Assembly (NCBI RefSeq): GCF_000327285.1
Contig: NZ_HE998567.1
Location: 1,572,856-1,636,855 of the forward strand
Direction: 5' to 3'
Source of the DNA: Holdemania massiliensis AP2
GTDB taxonomy: Bacteria > Bacillota_I > Bacilli_A > Erysipelotrichales > Erysipelotrichaceae
DNA length: 64,000 nucleotides
In this document: positions 1 through 9,238 of the stretch, piece by piece
Layout: each line of letters begins with the position of its first letter
Position numbering within the stretch: the first letter of the stretch is position 1
Translations under genes and position numbers: made by a program
Notes under the pieces: generated by a model
Told to the model about the DNA's origin: nothing
What the model saw: only the letters and a program-made list of their open reading frames with translations
Databases searched by the model: none

Positions 1-60
1 ATAAAAAAGAGGAAGAACCGGGTTCAGCTTGACGCTGTATCCCCTGTCCTTCCTCTTTAT
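1..60 (-). terminator. Terminator of the pfl locus
   Basis: A 10-bp perfect stem (AAAGAGGAAG at 6-15 paired with CTTCCTCTTT at 49-58) encloses a loop with a small inner hairpin. On the minus strand it is followed by a T-run at the very start of the window. It lies just past the pflA stop at 93, so it ends the minus-strand pfl transcript. Confidence 0.8.
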
Positions 61-92
61 TGAATCAACATCAAATACCGCGATGGGAATTT

Positions 93-872
93 TCAGCATC
101 CCTCGCTGGATTTCGTGGAATTTGTTGCTTTCTCTTTGCGGCGGACTTCGCGCATCCCTTTCAGAATTTCACTTCTTGCCTGACGGGCCTGCTCCATCGT
201 GGCTTGAGGAATCCCGGCCAAAGGATAAGCCAGCCCCAGCTGTTCATATTTACTTATGCCCATTGTATGGTAGGCCAGAACATCAACTGCTTTTACGTTA
301 TGCAGCGAACCGAGGAATTCTCCCAGCGCAAACAGCTGCGCCGGCGGATTGATTTCCTCATTGATATAAACATGCCGAATCCAGACCGGAATTTGCTTAA
401 CATCCAAATAGCGGGCAAAAGCAAGAATGCGGGCATTGTCCTGTCCTGTCAGCCAGCGATGACACTCGGGATCGATCTGCTTGAGATCCAGAAGGACAAG
501 ATCCGTGACAGACAAGAGAGCATCCACCCCTTCCGGATGCTCAGGATCAAACAAAATTCCTGATGTATCCAGACACGTATGAATGCCGGCCTGCTTGGCC
601 GCCGCAAACAATTCCCTGACAAACGCAGTCTGCCCTAACGGTTCGCCGCCGGTCACGGTAATGCCGCCGCCGCGGTAAAACGCTTCGTTGCGCTTGTACG
701 TCTGAAGAATTTCTTCCGGGCTCATCCATTGGCCGCCCTCAGCCCGCCAGGTATCCGGATTATGGCAATACCGGCAGCGCATCGGACAGCCCTGAACAAA
801 CACAACCAGCCGAACGCCCGGTCCATCAACGGTGCCGAAGCTTTCCAGCGAATGAATCCGTCCTTCGCTCAT
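93..872 (-). CDS. pflA: Pyruvate formate-lyase activating enzyme (radical SAM)
   Basis: This 259-aa protein is a glycyl-radical-enzyme activase. It uses a [4Fe-4S] cluster and S-adenosylmethionine to abstract hydrogen from the glycine of PFL. The cluster motif CxxxCxxC is seen as C29-PMR-C33-RY-C36, and a GGEP motif follows at about residue 95. Length and order match the PFL-activase family. It starts 6 nt after the stop of the separate glycyl-radical-domain gene, so it is the last gene of the pfl operon. Its substrate here should be the free 80-aa domain rather than a full-length PFL. Confidence 0.93.
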   Translation of the reverse strand: MSEGRIHSLESFGTVDGPGVRLVVFVQGCPMRCRYCHNPDTWRAEGGQWMSPEEILQTYKRNEAFYRGGGITVTGGEPLGQTAFVRELFAAAKQAGIHTCLDTSGILFDPEHPEGVDALLSVTDLVLLDLKQIDPECHRWLTGQDNARILAFARYLDVKQIPVWIRHVYINEEINPPAQLFALGEFLGSLHNVKAVDVLAYHTMGISKYEQLGLAYPLAGIPQATMEQARQARSEILKGMREVRRKEKATNSTKSSEGC

Positions 873-878
873 AGACCG

Positions 879-1121
879 TTAAATCTGTTGATGGAAGGTT
901 CGCGAAATGACTTCATCCTGCTGCGCCTTCGTCAGCTTATTGAAGTTAACCGCATAACCGCTGACCCGCACCGTCAGCTGCGGATATTTTTCCGGATGCG
1001 CTTGGGCATCCAGCAGCGTTTCCCGGTTGAAAACGTTCACGTTTAAATGATGGCCGCCTTTTTCTGTATATCCGTCCAAAAGCGCTACCAGGTTGTCAAT
1101 CTGTTGATCCATCGTGCTCAT
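879..1121 (-). CDS. Free-standing PFL glycyl-radical domain (GrcA-like)
   Basis: The 80-aa product aligns with the last ~80 residues of ordinary [16 protein letters not shown], a [16 protein letters not shown] segment holding the radical glycine (Gly55), and a C-terminal ISRTF. It has its own strong ribosome binding site (AAAGGAGG, about 7 nt before ATG). In most PFLs this segment is covalently part of the enzyme. Here the upstream 685-aa core stops just before it, so the catalytic unit probably assembles from two polypeptides, as YfiD/GrcA can do when it replaces a damaged C-terminus. GrcA itself is a spare part beside an intact PFL, whereas here the separate domain appears to be the only functional copy in the locus. 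Confidence 0.9.
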   Translation of the reverse strand: MSTMDQQIDNLVALLDGYTEKGGHHLNVNVFNRETLLDAQAHPEKYPQLTVRVSGYAVNFNKLTKAQQDEVISRTFHQQI

Positions 1122-1135
1122 ATTCGTTTCCTCCT

Positions 1136-1375
1136 TTATTCCTCGTCCCGATCCAGCCCTGACATCAGGGTCGGCGTTTTACAGGCGAGATTTTGTTTTT
1201 CACAATCCAGACAGCCCAGCGTTTCCACTTCTTTCACCAGGCCCTCATCACTTTTATCAATCTTCTCCAGCCGGACGTTCTGATCATCAACGCTGACGTT
1301 GACATGGCCGACTCCTGCGGCAAAAGAACGATCCAGCTGAGCGATCAAATCATCGATCAGCTGTTCCTGTTTCAT
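1136..1375 (-). CDS. Degenerate, cysteine-bearing paralogue of the glycyl-radical domain
   Basis: This 79-aa protein is unlike named families at first sight, but it aligns with the neighbouring 80-aa domain with an offset of one residue and no gaps. [10 protein letters not shown] matches [17 protein letters not shown] matches HHLNVNV, and Gly54 aligns with radical Gly55. The conserved RVSGYA loop is replaced by a segment containing C55, C58 and C65 (LGCLDC, then six residues, then C). It starts 3 nt after the stop of the PFL core and is followed closely by the true glycyl domain, so it is co-translated with both. A role as metal- or redox-binding partner, assembly factor or stand-in for the radical domain is inference. 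Homology rests on my own alignment. Confidence 0.7.
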   Translation of the reverse strand: MKQEQLIDDLIAQLDRSFAAGVGHVNVSVDDQNVRLEKIDKSDEGLVKEVETLGCLDCEKQNLACKTPTLMSGLDRDEE

Positions 1376-1378
1376 GAC

Positions 1379-3436
1379 TTATTCGTTGCTTTCGATTTCA
1401 TCCAGTTCCAGCTCCACTTCCAAATCGCCGGTCGTGATGATTTCTTTGCCTAACGCATTCGGAATGATCGAGAAGGTATTGGAAATTCCGTCCTGGGCAT
1501 CCGCAAACGGCAGTTTGGAAACCGAAGCCAGTGAAGCGACGGCGCCATGACTGTCGCGCTTGTGCATTGGATTGGCGCCCGGGGCAAACGGTTCGCCCTT
1601 CTTGCGGCCATCCGGAGTGGAACCGGTGTTTTTGCCATAGACGACATTGGAAGTAATCGTTAAGATCGATGTGGTCGGAATGCCGCCGCGATAGGTATGA
1701 TTGCCCTTGATATAAGTCATGAAAGTGTGGACAATTTCGCTGGCAATCGCATCGACGCGGTCATCATCATTGCCGTATTTCGGGAAATCGCCCTCCACTT
1801 CATAATCGACGACAATTCCCTGTTCATTGCGGATTGCCTTGACTTTGGCGTATTTGATCGCAGAAAGGGAATCCGCGACCACAGACAAACCGGCGATGCC
1901 CGTCGCGAACCAGCGCTTGACGTCCTTATCATGCAAAGCCATCTGCAGCTTTTCGTAGCAATATTTATCATGCATATAATGAATGATGTTCAGCGCGTTG
2001 ACATAAACCTGCGCCAGCCATTTCATCATCTGCTTGTATTTGTGCATCACCTCATCGTAATCAAGATACTCGGAAGTAATCGGACGGTATTCCGGACCAA
2101 CCTGCTTGCCGGAAATCTCATCGACGCCGCCGTTGATCGCATAAAGCAGACACTTGGCCAAGTTGGCGCGGGCGCCGAAGAACTGCATCTCCTTGCCGAT
2201 GCGCATCGACGAAACGCAGCAGGCAATTGTATAGTCGTCGCCATGGGTCACGCGCATCAGATCGTCGTTCTCATATTGAATCGACGAGGACTCAATCGAG
2301 GTCTTAGCGCAGAATCGCTTGAAGTTCTGCGGCAGACGAGTTGACCACAGCACCGTCAGATTCGGTTCCGGCGCCGTGCCCAGATTCTTTAATGTATGGA
2401 GGTAACGGAAGGAAGACTTGGTGACCAGATGGCGGCCGTCGATGCCGACCCCGCCGATCGATTCAGTAACCCAGGTTGGATCCCCGGAGAACAGTTCGTT
2501 GTATTCCGGAGTCCGGGCAAATTTTACCAGCCGCAGCTTCATGATGAAATGGTCGATGAATTCCTGAATTTCTGCTTCGGTGTACACACCGTTGTCCAAA
2601 TCCCGCTGGGCATAGATATCAATGAACGTCGAAGTCCGGCCCAGTGACATCGCCGCTCCGTTTTGTTCCTTGACAGCTGCCAGATAGCCGAAATACAGCC
2701 ACTGAATCGCTTCCTTTGTATCCTTAGCCGGACGGGAAATATCATAGCCATAGATTTCGCCAAGCTTTTTCAGCTCTTGCAAAGCGCGGATCTGTTCTGA
2801 GAGTTCTTCGCGTTCACGGATGACGTTGGAATACATGATGACCCGCGTGGAATCCTTCTGATGCTGCTTATCCTGAATCAGACGGTCAACCCCATACAGG
2901 GCAATCCGGCGGTAGTCGCCGACAATCCGTCCGCGGCCGTAAGCATCCGGCAGACCGGTGATGACATGGCTGGAACGGCAGGCCCGCATTTCCGGTGTAT
3001 AAGCGTCGAATACTCCGGCATTATGTGTTTTGCGGTGCACGGTGAAGAAATCCACAACTTCCGGATCGACTTCATACCCGTTGTCTTTGCAGGCTTTCTC
3101 GGCCATTCGGATGCCGCCGTAAGGCTGCAGGGAACGTTTAAACGGTTTGTCAGTCTGAAAACCGACGATCTTTTCAAGATCGGAATTCAGATAACCGGGA
3201 CCATGTGAGGTGATCGTCGAGATGATCTTGGTGTCCATATCAAGCACGCCGCCGGCTTCACGTTCTTGACGGCTCAGCTCCATCACCTGATCCCACAGTT
3301 TCAGCGTCGCCTCACTCGGCCCTGCCAAAAATGAATCATCGCCGTCGTATGGGGTGTAGTTCTTCTGAATGAAGTCTCGGACATTGATCTCGCGGGACCA
3401 GACGCCCTCGACAAATCCCTTGTAGCACTCTTCCAT
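1379..3436 (-). CDS. pflB: Pyruvate formate-lyase core, lacking the glycyl-radical domain
   Basis: PFL converts pyruvate and CoA to acetyl-CoA and formate. The 685-aa product carries the PFL barrel with the catalytic cysteine pair in [11 protein letters not shown] (about C406-C407), followed by the conserved [11 protein letters not shown]. It ends after [12 protein letters not shown] with a short acidic tail. Normal PFLs continue there for another ~80 residues with the glycyl-radical domain, making ~740-760 aa. That domain is encoded two genes downstream. The start has an AGGAGG site 5 nt upstream. The break is not a recent frameshift, because each downstream piece has its own start codon and spacing. 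The gene leads a four-gene operon with the two small proteins and the activase. Confidence 0.93.
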   Translation of the reverse strand: MEECYKGFVEGVWSREINVRDFIQKNYTPYDGDDSFLAGPSEATLKLWDQVMELSRQEREAGGVLDMDTKIISTITSHGPGYLNSDLEKIVGFQTDKPFKRSLQPYGGIRMAEKACKDNGYEVDPEVVDFFTVHRKTHNAGVFDAYTPEMRACRSSHVITGLPDAYGRGRIVGDYRRIALYGVDRLIQDKQHQKDSTRVIMYSNVIREREELSEQIRALQELKKLGEIYGYDISRPAKDTKEAIQWLYFGYLAAVKEQNGAAMSLGRTSTFIDIYAQRDLDNGVYTEAEIQEFIDHFIMKLRLVKFARTPEYNELFSGDPTWVTESIGGVGIDGRHLVTKSSFRYLHTLKNLGTAPEPNLTVLWSTRLPQNFKRFCAKTSIESSSIQYENDDLMRVTHGDDYTIACCVSSMRIGKEMQFFGARANLAKCLLYAINGGVDEISGKQVGPEYRPITSEYLDYDEVMHKYKQMMKWLAQVYVNALNIIHYMHDKYCYEKLQMALHDKDVKRWFATGIAGLSVVADSLSAIKYAKVKAIRNEQGIVVDYEVEGDFPKYGNDDDRVDAIASEIVHTFMTYIKGNHTYRGGIPTTSILTITSNVVYGKNTGSTPDGRKKGEPFAPGANPMHKRDSHGAVASLASVSKLPFADAQDGISNTFSIIPNALGKEIITTGDLEVELELDEIESNE

Positions 3437-3470
3437 AGTTTCCTCCTATAACTTTTAGTGGGTAAGCTTT

Positions 3471-3488
3471 CCTGTCAAGACTGACAGG
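3471..3488. promoter_or_regulatory. Dyad in the pfl leader
   Basis: CCTGTCA and TGACAGG form a perfect 7-bp inverted repeat with a 4-nt spacer, about 35 nt upstream of the pflB start. There is no T-run on the pfl strand. It could be an operator or an mRNA hairpin in the leader; which one cannot be told from sequence. Confidence 0.4.
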
Positions 3489-3549
3489 ACCGTTTTATTT
3501 TACCTTGTTTGAGAATAAAAAAATAGAGGTCAGAAACATCATTTTCCAT

Positions 3550-3563
3550 TGTAATCGGTTACA
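3550..3563. promoter_or_regulatory. CcpA cre-type site upstream of pfl
   Basis: TGTAATCGGTTACA matches the catabolite-responsive element consensus TGWAANCGNTNWCA at every position and is near-palindromic. It lies ~115 bp upstream of pflB and ~280 bp upstream of the divergent LacI-type regulator. In Firmicutes CcpA often controls pfl through such sites; activation versus repression here is not known. The rest of the 3489-3774 interval shows no gene I can support. Confidence 0.65.
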
Positions 3564-3774
3564 AGTTTGAAAATGTTGTTAGATCATTCTAACACTAATA
3601 GATTATCGAAATAGATCATCCCTGTCAAGCCAGACACTTCCGAATTCAAACATCATTTTCAGCTTTTTCCCGGCGTTTGGCTGGCAGAGCAAAACCTCAG
3701 AAAAGCAACGCTTCAATTCTGCCGTATCCATCTTTTTCCCTTGCTGAAACCGCAGATTGCCGAAGCGGCCTGCC

Positions 3775-3804
3775 TTGAATCTCAAGCAGCAGTTATGCTA
3801 TGAT
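3775..3804 (+). promoter_or_regulatory. Promoter of the LacI-type regulator
   Basis: TTGAAT at 3775-3780, an 18-nt spacer and TATGAT at 3799-3804 with an extended TGC. Transcription would begin near 3811. That rules out the upstream in-frame ATG at 3757 and supports the start at 3829. Confidence 0.7.
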
Positions 3805-3828
3805 GAAACGCAGAAGGAAGACGACAGT

Positions 3829-4812
3829 ATGACGAAAATAACGATGAAGGAAATCGCTGAATTTGCCGGAGTGGGAAAAAGCACGGTATCCCGCTACTTT
3901 AACGGCGGTTATGTTAAAGAAGAAACACGCTTGCGGATCGAGGCTATCTGCCGTGAATATCACTATCAGCCCAATTCCGTAGCCAAGACACTGAAAGCCC
4001 GCCATTCCTATCAGATCGGAGTCATCACCCCCTCGATTGATTCCCGCACCAGCGCGCGGGTGCTGACAGCGCTGGATGAACAGCTGCGATTGTCCGGCTA
4101 TACCCCGCTTCTGATCAATACCAATCATAATCAAATCCGGGAGCTGACCAGTCTGGAAAGCTTCAGCCGGATGAATGTCGAAGGCATTATTCTTTTAGCC
4201 ACGCAGATCACCCCGGAGCATGAGCGGATCATTCATAAGCTGCGGCTGCCGGTCATCGTACTGGCTCAGGAAATGGCCGGAGCGGTGACCATCACGCTCG
4301 ATGACTATACGGCAGGCTATGACATCGGCCGGAAGATCGGAACAGCACGGCATCGTGCCGTCTGTCTGCTGGGCGTCAGTGAAAACGATAAAGCGGTCGG
4401 AAGGACGCGGAAACAGGGAATCCTTGACGGTCTGAAGGAAACCGGCATCACCCAGGTTGATTTTCTGGAAACGGATTTCAGCTTTGCAGCTTCCCGCCAG
4501 GTTGTGCGGGCCTATCTTAAGGATCATCGTCCGGATTGTATGATCTGTGCAACCGATAATCTAGCTATGGCGGCCTTTAAAGAACTGCACACGGCTGGTT
4601 ATCGTATACCGCAGGATGTGTCGCTGACCGGCTTTGGCGGTTATGATGTATGTGAAGTGCTGACGCCTTCGTTAACCACCATCCGGTTTGATTACGAACG
4701 AGAAGGCCGAACGGCGGCCGAGCTGATTCTGGAGATGATCGCCGGCAATCCGGTTGAATCCGTAAAAATCGGCTATACTTTTATTGATGGGGAAAGCGTT
4801 ATCGAACGATGA
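3829..4812 (+). CDS. scrR: LacI-family sucrose operon regulator (ScrR-like)
   Basis: The 327-aa protein has the LacI layout: an N-terminal helix-turn-helix (MKEIAEFAGVGKSTVSRYFNGG) with hinge region to about residue 55, then a periplasmic-binding-like effector domain ending in the usual TTIRFDYEREG segment. The chosen start follows AGGAAG at a good distance and lies downstream of the predicted promoter; an upstream in-frame ATG would lie before the transcription start. It immediately precedes the sucrose PTS operon on the same strand. An operator-like palindrome sits at the scrA transcription start, so it most likely represses scrAB-K until a sucrose-derived ligand binds. The effector is inferred. 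Confidence 0.85.
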   Translation: MTKITMKEIAEFAGVGKSTVSRYFNGGYVKEETRLRIEAICREYHYQPNSVAKTLKARHSYQIGVITPSIDSRTSARVLTALDEQLRLSGYTPLLINTNHNQIRELTSLESFSRMNVEGIILLATQITPEHERIIHKLRLPVIVLAQEMAGAVTITLDDYTAGYDIGRKIGTARHRAVCLLGVSENDKAVGRTRKQGILDGLKETGITQVDFLETDFSFAASRQVVRAYLKDHRPDCMICATDNLAMAAFKELHTAGYRIPQDVSLTGFGGYDVCEVLTPSLTTIRFDYEREGRTAAELILEMIAGNPVESVKIGYTFIDGESVIER

Positions 4813-5014
4813 TATCGCTTTTTTATTTCTCTTTCTTTAGTTGCAGATAAGGGCAGCAAACGCTGACGGCTTCTTCAGCTTGCCCTGCGCTGTTGTTCTG
4901 ACAAGGAGCTCCAGCTCTTCTGACTTTTTAAGCTTTATGCAGATATTATTTTTCAAAAAAGAAGCGGCAATGCAGAAAAAATCAAAAAATATGGAATCGA
5001 TCCCACATTTTGTG

Positions 5015-5064
5015 TTGACATTTTCCAGAATGAAGCTTATATTAAATGTGGGAACGGTACCACA
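5015..5064 (+). promoter_or_regulatory. scrA promoter with LacI-type operator
   Basis: TTGACA (5015-5020), 17-nt spacer, TATATT (5038-5043). Directly downstream, at 5047-5064, is an imperfect palindrome TGTGGGAACGGTACCACA with outer arms TGTGG/CCACA and a central CG, as usual for LacI-family operators. It covers the expected start of transcription, so repressor binding would block initiation. The stretch 4813-5014 holds no supported gene. Confidence 0.8.
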
Positions 5065-5077
5065 AGGAGGAAGAACC

Positions 5078-6967
5078 ATGAATTATCCATCTATTGCCGC
5101 TCAGATTGTCGCCGCTGTCGGCGGACGGGAAAACCTGAGCCACGTCATGCATTGTGCAACACGCCTGCGTCTGACCTGTCTGGACGAATCCAAAATCAAC
5201 GCCGATGCGATCGCGGACATCGAAGGTGTCAAAGGCGTTTTCAGCGCCAAGGGACAGTTTCAGATCATCTTCGGTTCCGGCACCGTCAATCAGGTCTGCG
5301 ACGAAGTGCTGAAGCTGACCGGAAATCAGCCGGTTGTGCAGCCGCCGAAAGAAGCACAGGGCAACGTCGTCAATTGCTTCATCAAGATGCTCAGCGACAT
5401 CTTCGTACCAATCATTCCGGCGATTGTGGCCGGCGGCTTATTGATGGGAATCAATAATATCTTTACGGCGGAGGGGTTGTTTGTCAGCGGCAAAACGCTG
5501 ATTGACCTCTATCCGCAGTTTGCTGACTTAGCCGGCATGATCAATCTGTTTTCCAATGCTGCCTTCACTTTCCTGCCGGTCTTAATCGGTTTCAGTGCAA
5601 CCAAGAAGTTTGGCGGCAATCCTTATCTGGGCGCGGTTTTAGGGATGATCATGGTTCATCCGGATCTGATGAACGCGTACAGCTATGGTACCGGCGCGGT
5701 TGTTCCAACGTGGAACTTATTCGGACTGTCCATCGAAGCCGTCGGCTATCAGGGAACGGTGCTGCCGGTACTGGTCATGTCGTTTTTCCTGGCCAAACTG
5801 GAAACCCAGCTGCATAAAATCACACCGAGCTGGCTGGACAATCTGACGACGCCGTTAATTTCGATTCTGGTCTGCGGCTTCATCACCTTCCTGGCCGTAG
5901 GGCCGATGCTGCGCACAGCCGGCAATCTGTTGGCCTTCGGCATCTCCTGGCTGTATCATTCACTCGGCTTCATCGGCGGCGGTTTATTCGGTCTATTCTA
6001 TGCCCCGATCGTTTTGACCGGCATGCATCACAGCTTCATTGCGATTGAAACACAGCTGTTAGCGGAAGCGGCGGTTACCGGCGGAAGCTTTATCTTCGTC
6101 ACCGCTTCGATGAACAACGTTGCCCAGGGCGCCGCCGTACTCGCAGTTTTGGCAACGACCAAGGACACTAAGTTAAAAAGCTTATGCTCCGCCTCTGGAA
6201 TCAGCGCCCTGCTTGGAATTACGGAACCGGCGATGTTCGGCGTCAACCTGAAATTGAAGACTCCGTTCTATGCGGCGATCATCGGTTCAGCTGTAGGCTC
6301 AGCCTATGTTGCCTTCCATCATGTCTTAGCCGTTGCTTTGGGAGCTGCCGGATTACCGGGCTTCATCTCCATCCGTCCAGCAGATTGGCCGCACTTTGCG
6401 ATTGGTTTGGCTTTAAGCATGATCACCGCCTTTGTTTTAACCTGGATCCTGGCTAAGAAGCCGCAGTCTTCACAAGCTGGAAAGATCAAGGCCAAGGCTG
6501 AACTGAACAACATCGATGACCAAACCTGCGTGGCTCCGGCTGAAGGGACAGTCAAACCCATCGAAGAATCCACCGACAGGACATTCCGTGAAAAATTAAT
6601 GGGCGATGGCTTTGTCCTGTTCCCAGAGAACGGACAAGTCTGTTCACCGATCAACGCTGTTGTCAAGTTCATCTTTCCGACCCGGCATGCGATCGGCCTT
6701 GTGCGTGAGGACGGCGTTGAGATGCTGATCCACATGGGGATCAATACGGTTTCTCTAAACGGCGCTCCGTTTGAAATCTTTGTAGAGGAAGGCCAGAACG
6801 TCCAGGCTGGTCAGCCGTTAGCCAGAATGGATCTTCAACAGATCCGCCAGGCCGGCTGTTCAGAGGAAATCTGCTGCCTGTTTACTTCCCCGACAGCCTT
6901 CAGCTGGACTGTTCAGGGTGCCGTCGCTCAGGCCCAGCCAATCCTTACGTTAGGAGAAAAACAATGA
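5078..6967 (+). CDS. scrA: Sucrose-specific PTS transporter, EIIBCA
   Basis: The 629-aa permease imports and phosphorylates sucrose. Domains in order are EIIB (residues ~1-85, phosphorylated Cys26 in HCATRLR), membrane EIIC (~110-465, about ten hydrophobic segments) and EIIA of the glucose/Crr type (~490-629, with HAIGL and the active histidine in LIHMGI). A fused EIIA makes it independent of a separate IIA. The start at 5078 has AAGGAGG upstream and lies after the promoter; the reading frame extends further upstream but that part is untranscribed. Its stop overlaps the scrB start by 4 nt. Sucrose specificity is inferred from the scrB and scrK neighbours. Confidence 0.92.
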   Translation: MNYPSIAAQIVAAVGGRENLSHVMHCATRLRLTCLDESKINADAIADIEGVKGVFSAKGQFQIIFGSGTVNQVCDEVLKLTGNQPVVQPPKEAQGNVVNCFIKMLSDIFVPIIPAIVAGGLLMGINNIFTAEGLFVSGKTLIDLYPQFADLAGMINLFSNAAFTFLPVLIGFSATKKFGGNPYLGAVLGMIMVHPDLMNAYSYGTGAVVPTWNLFGLSIEAVGYQGTVLPVLVMSFFLAKLETQLHKITPSWLDNLTTPLISILVCGFITFLAVGPMLRTAGNLLAFGISWLYHSLGFIGGGLFGLFYAPIVLTGMHHSFIAIETQLLAEAAVTGGSFIFVTASMNNVAQGAAVLAVLATTKDTKLKSLCSASGISALLGITEPAMFGVNLKLKTPFYAAIIGSAVGSAYVAFHHVLAVALGAAGLPGFISIRPADWPHFAIGLALSMITAFVLTWILAKKPQSSQAGKIKAKAELNNIDDQTCVAPAEGTVKPIEESTDRTFREKLMGDGFVLFPENGQVCSPINAVVKFIFPTRHAIGLVREDGVEMLIHMGINTVSLNGAPFEIFVEEGQNVQAGQPLARMDLQQIRQAGCSEEICCLFTSPTAFSWTVQGAVAQAQPILTLGEKQ

Positions 6968-8274
6968 ACGATTATCGCTTAACCTCGCACTTGGCGCCAA
7001 AACGCGGTTGGCTGAACGATCCCAACGGTCTATGCGTTCATCAGGGAGTCATTCATATCTTCTATCAAGCTGATCCGGACAGCTTAACCGGAAAGCGCAA
7101 AGCCTGGGGACATTTTACAACGACGGACTTTGTGCATTACACCGACTGCGGATTAGCCATCGAACCGACTGAAGCTTTTGAACAGCACGGCGCTTATTCC
7201 GGCAGCGCGCTCTCCGTGGGGGATCAGCTGCATCTGTTTTACACCGGCAATGTCAAAGAACCGGGAGATCATGATTTCATCCGCTCCGGCCGCCAGCACA
7301 ATACGATCCATGCGCTCAGCGACGGAAAAACGGTTGATCATAAGCACGTTGTTTTAAGCAATGCGGACTACCCGGATTTCTGTTCCTGTCATGTCCGTGA
7401 TCCCAAGGTCAACAAAATCGCGGAGGGCTACGAAATGGTCTTAGGCGCCCGAACCTTGGATGATGAGGGCTGTGTCCTGCGTTATACCAGTATGGATCTT
7501 GAACATTGGCAGTTAAACGCGGTACTGCGTTCGCAAAACAAGATGGGATATATGTGGGAATGTCCTGATCTGCTTCATTTTGATGACGTTGATGTTTTGC
7601 TTTGCTGCCCGCAGGGATTGACCCGGCAGGGATATCACTATGAAAATGTCTATGACAACGGATATTTCCTGATCCAACAGGATCAGGCTAAGACTTACCG
7701 CACGCTGGATTATGGATTTGACTTCTATGCCCCGCAAACCTTTGAAGACAGCCGGGGACGGAGGATTCTGATCGGCTGGATGGGACTGCCGGATACCGAC
7801 TATACGATCCCAACAAAGACCTGGATGCATGCGCTGACCTTGCCGCGGCAGCTGCGTTATGAAGAAGGCCAGCTGAAACAGCGGGTGATCGACGAGCTGC
7901 AGCCCACCCATCTATTGACGGCAAAGACTACACAGGCACAGGCTCCGCAGGCCTGCGTGCTGAAAATGCAGCCGCAGAAGTCGCTGACCCTGGCCATCGA
8001 TACGCTGAAAATTCAGTATGCGGATGGATTGTTTACCCTAGATTGTTCAGCCTGCGGCGAAGGCCGCACCCAACGGCATGTCGAGCTGCCGAACCTGGAT
8101 ACTTTAGAGCTGTACCTGGATGTTTCCAGTGTGGAGATTTTCTTGAACGACGGCCAGTTCAGTCTTACTTCACGCTGCTTCTTTGACACAGCCATCCGTA
8201 CGATCCAGGCTGATTGTGAATTTGATCTGTATGATGCAGTGGCGATTGAAATAGAAAGCAGGGATATTCAATGA
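6964..8274 (+). CDS. scrB: Sucrose-6-phosphate hydrolase (GH32)
   Basis: This 436-aa glycoside hydrolase family 32 enzyme splits sucrose-6-phosphate into glucose-6-phosphate and fructose. Visible signatures are the nucleophile motif WLNDPNG near the N-terminus, the RDPKV motif and the acid/base motif WECPD. A beta-sandwich C-terminal region follows from about residue 310. There is no signal peptide, in keeping with a cytoplasmic substrate produced by the PTS. It is translationally coupled to scrA (ATGA overlap) and to scrK (ATGA overlap). Confidence 0.93.
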   Translation: MNDYRLTSHLAPKRGWLNDPNGLCVHQGVIHIFYQADPDSLTGKRKAWGHFTTTDFVHYTDCGLAIEPTEAFEQHGAYSGSALSVGDQLHLFYTGNVKEPGDHDFIRSGRQHNTIHALSDGKTVDHKHVVLSNADYPDFCSCHVRDPKVNKIAEGYEMVLGARTLDDEGCVLRYTSMDLEHWQLNAVLRSQNKMGYMWECPDLLHFDDVDVLLCCPQGLTRQGYHYENVYDNGYFLIQQDQAKTYRTLDYGFDFYAPQTFEDSRGRRILIGWMGLPDTDYTIPTKTWMHALTLPRQLRYEEGQLKQRVIDELQPTHLLTAKTTQAQAPQACVLKMQPQKSLTLAIDTLKIQYADGLFTLDCSACGEGRTQRHVELPNLDTLELYLDVSSVEIFLNDGQFSLTSRCFFDTAIRTIQADCEFDLYDAVAIEIESRDIQ

Positions 8275-9215
8275 AAAAATTAATTGCGATCGGGGAAGCC
8301 TTAATCGACTTCATCCCTTCCCAATCCGGCCGAATTCAGGATATTCCGGCTTTTGAACCGCATGTCGGCGGCGCTCCCTGCAATGTCTGCGGTGCGTTTG
8401 CCCGTTTAGGCGGAAGCAGCGCGATGATCACGCAGCTAGGCCAGGATCCCTTCGGCGATAAGATTGTCGATGAACTGCAGGCGGTCGGAGTGGATACGTC
8501 GCTGATTGCCCGAACGGCACAAGCCAACACCTCGCTGGCCTTTGTCGCCCTCCAGCCGGACGGCAACCGTCAGTTCTGCTTTTTCCGCAATCCGGGCGCC
8601 GATATGCTGATGCAGCCGGAACAGCTTCAGTCCGACTGGTTTGAGGATTGCGGCTTCCTGCATTTCTGCAGCGTCAGCCTCGGCGATTTTCCCATGCGCC
8701 AAGCTCACCGTCAGGCGATTGCCCTGGCCCGCAGTCACGGGGCATTGATCAGCTTTGATCCGAATATCCGCCTGCCGCTGTGGTCCAATCCCCAAGCCTG
8801 CCAAGATGCCGTCCGGGACTTCCTGCCGTTAGCGGATATTGTAAAAATTTCGGATGAGGAACTGGAATTCATTACCGGAACATCGGATCTGCATCAGGCC
8901 AAAGACATCCTGTTCCGAAATCCGCAAACGCAGTTAGTGCTTTATACCTGCGGCAGCCAAGGAGCTCATGTTCTGACCCGGGACATCGAAATCTACGAAC
9001 CTTCCTTCACTGTTGAAGCTCTGGATACCACCGGAGCCGGTGATGGCTTCATCGGCTCTTTCCTCTATCAATGTGCCCATGATCATATAAAGGATTTTAG
9101 TGCCTGTTCCGCTGTTCAGCTGCGTCGTTATCTCAAAGCCAGCACAGCTTTCTGCGCCGCCAGCATCCAGCAAAAAGGCGCAATCTCTTCCTACCCTGAT
9201 ACACTGACCGAATAG
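8271..9215 (+). CDS. scrK: Fructokinase (PfkB family)
   Basis: The 314-aa ribokinase/PfkB-type sugar kinase phosphorylates the fructose released by ScrB. The N-terminal GGAPCNV motif (substrate loop) and the C-terminal DTTGAGDGF motif (catalytic Asp and anion hole) are both present. It is the last gene of the sucrose operon and its start overlaps the scrB stop by 4 nt. A terminator follows at 9239. Confidence 0.92.
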   Translation: MKKLIAIGEALIDFIPSQSGRIQDIPAFEPHVGGAPCNVCGAFARLGGSSAMITQLGQDPFGDKIVDELQAVGVDTSLIARTAQANTSLAFVALQPDGNRQFCFFRNPGADMLMQPEQLQSDWFEDCGFLHFCSVSLGDFPMRQAHRQAIALARSHGALISFDPNIRLPLWSNPQACQDAVRDFLPLADIVKISDEELEFITGTSDLHQAKDILFRNPQTQLVLYTCGSQGAHVLTRDIEIYEPSFTVEALDTTGAGDGFIGSFLYQCAHDHIKDFSACSAVQLRRYLKASTAFCAASIQQKGAISSYPDTLTE

Positions 9216-9238
9216 CCTCCCGCTTCTCCCTTTCCAAC

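Noticed and set aside
1379-3436. PFL core as a simple frameshift product of a normal PFL gene
   Set aside because: The core ends with its own acidic tail and stop. The next gene is a different protein, and the radical domain has its own strong ribosome site and start, so one sequencing error cannot rebuild a normal PFL.
3603-3785. 60-aa open frame in the pfl-scrR intergenic region
   Set aside because: No ribosome site of quality, overlaps the scrR promoter on the other strand, and shows no family features.
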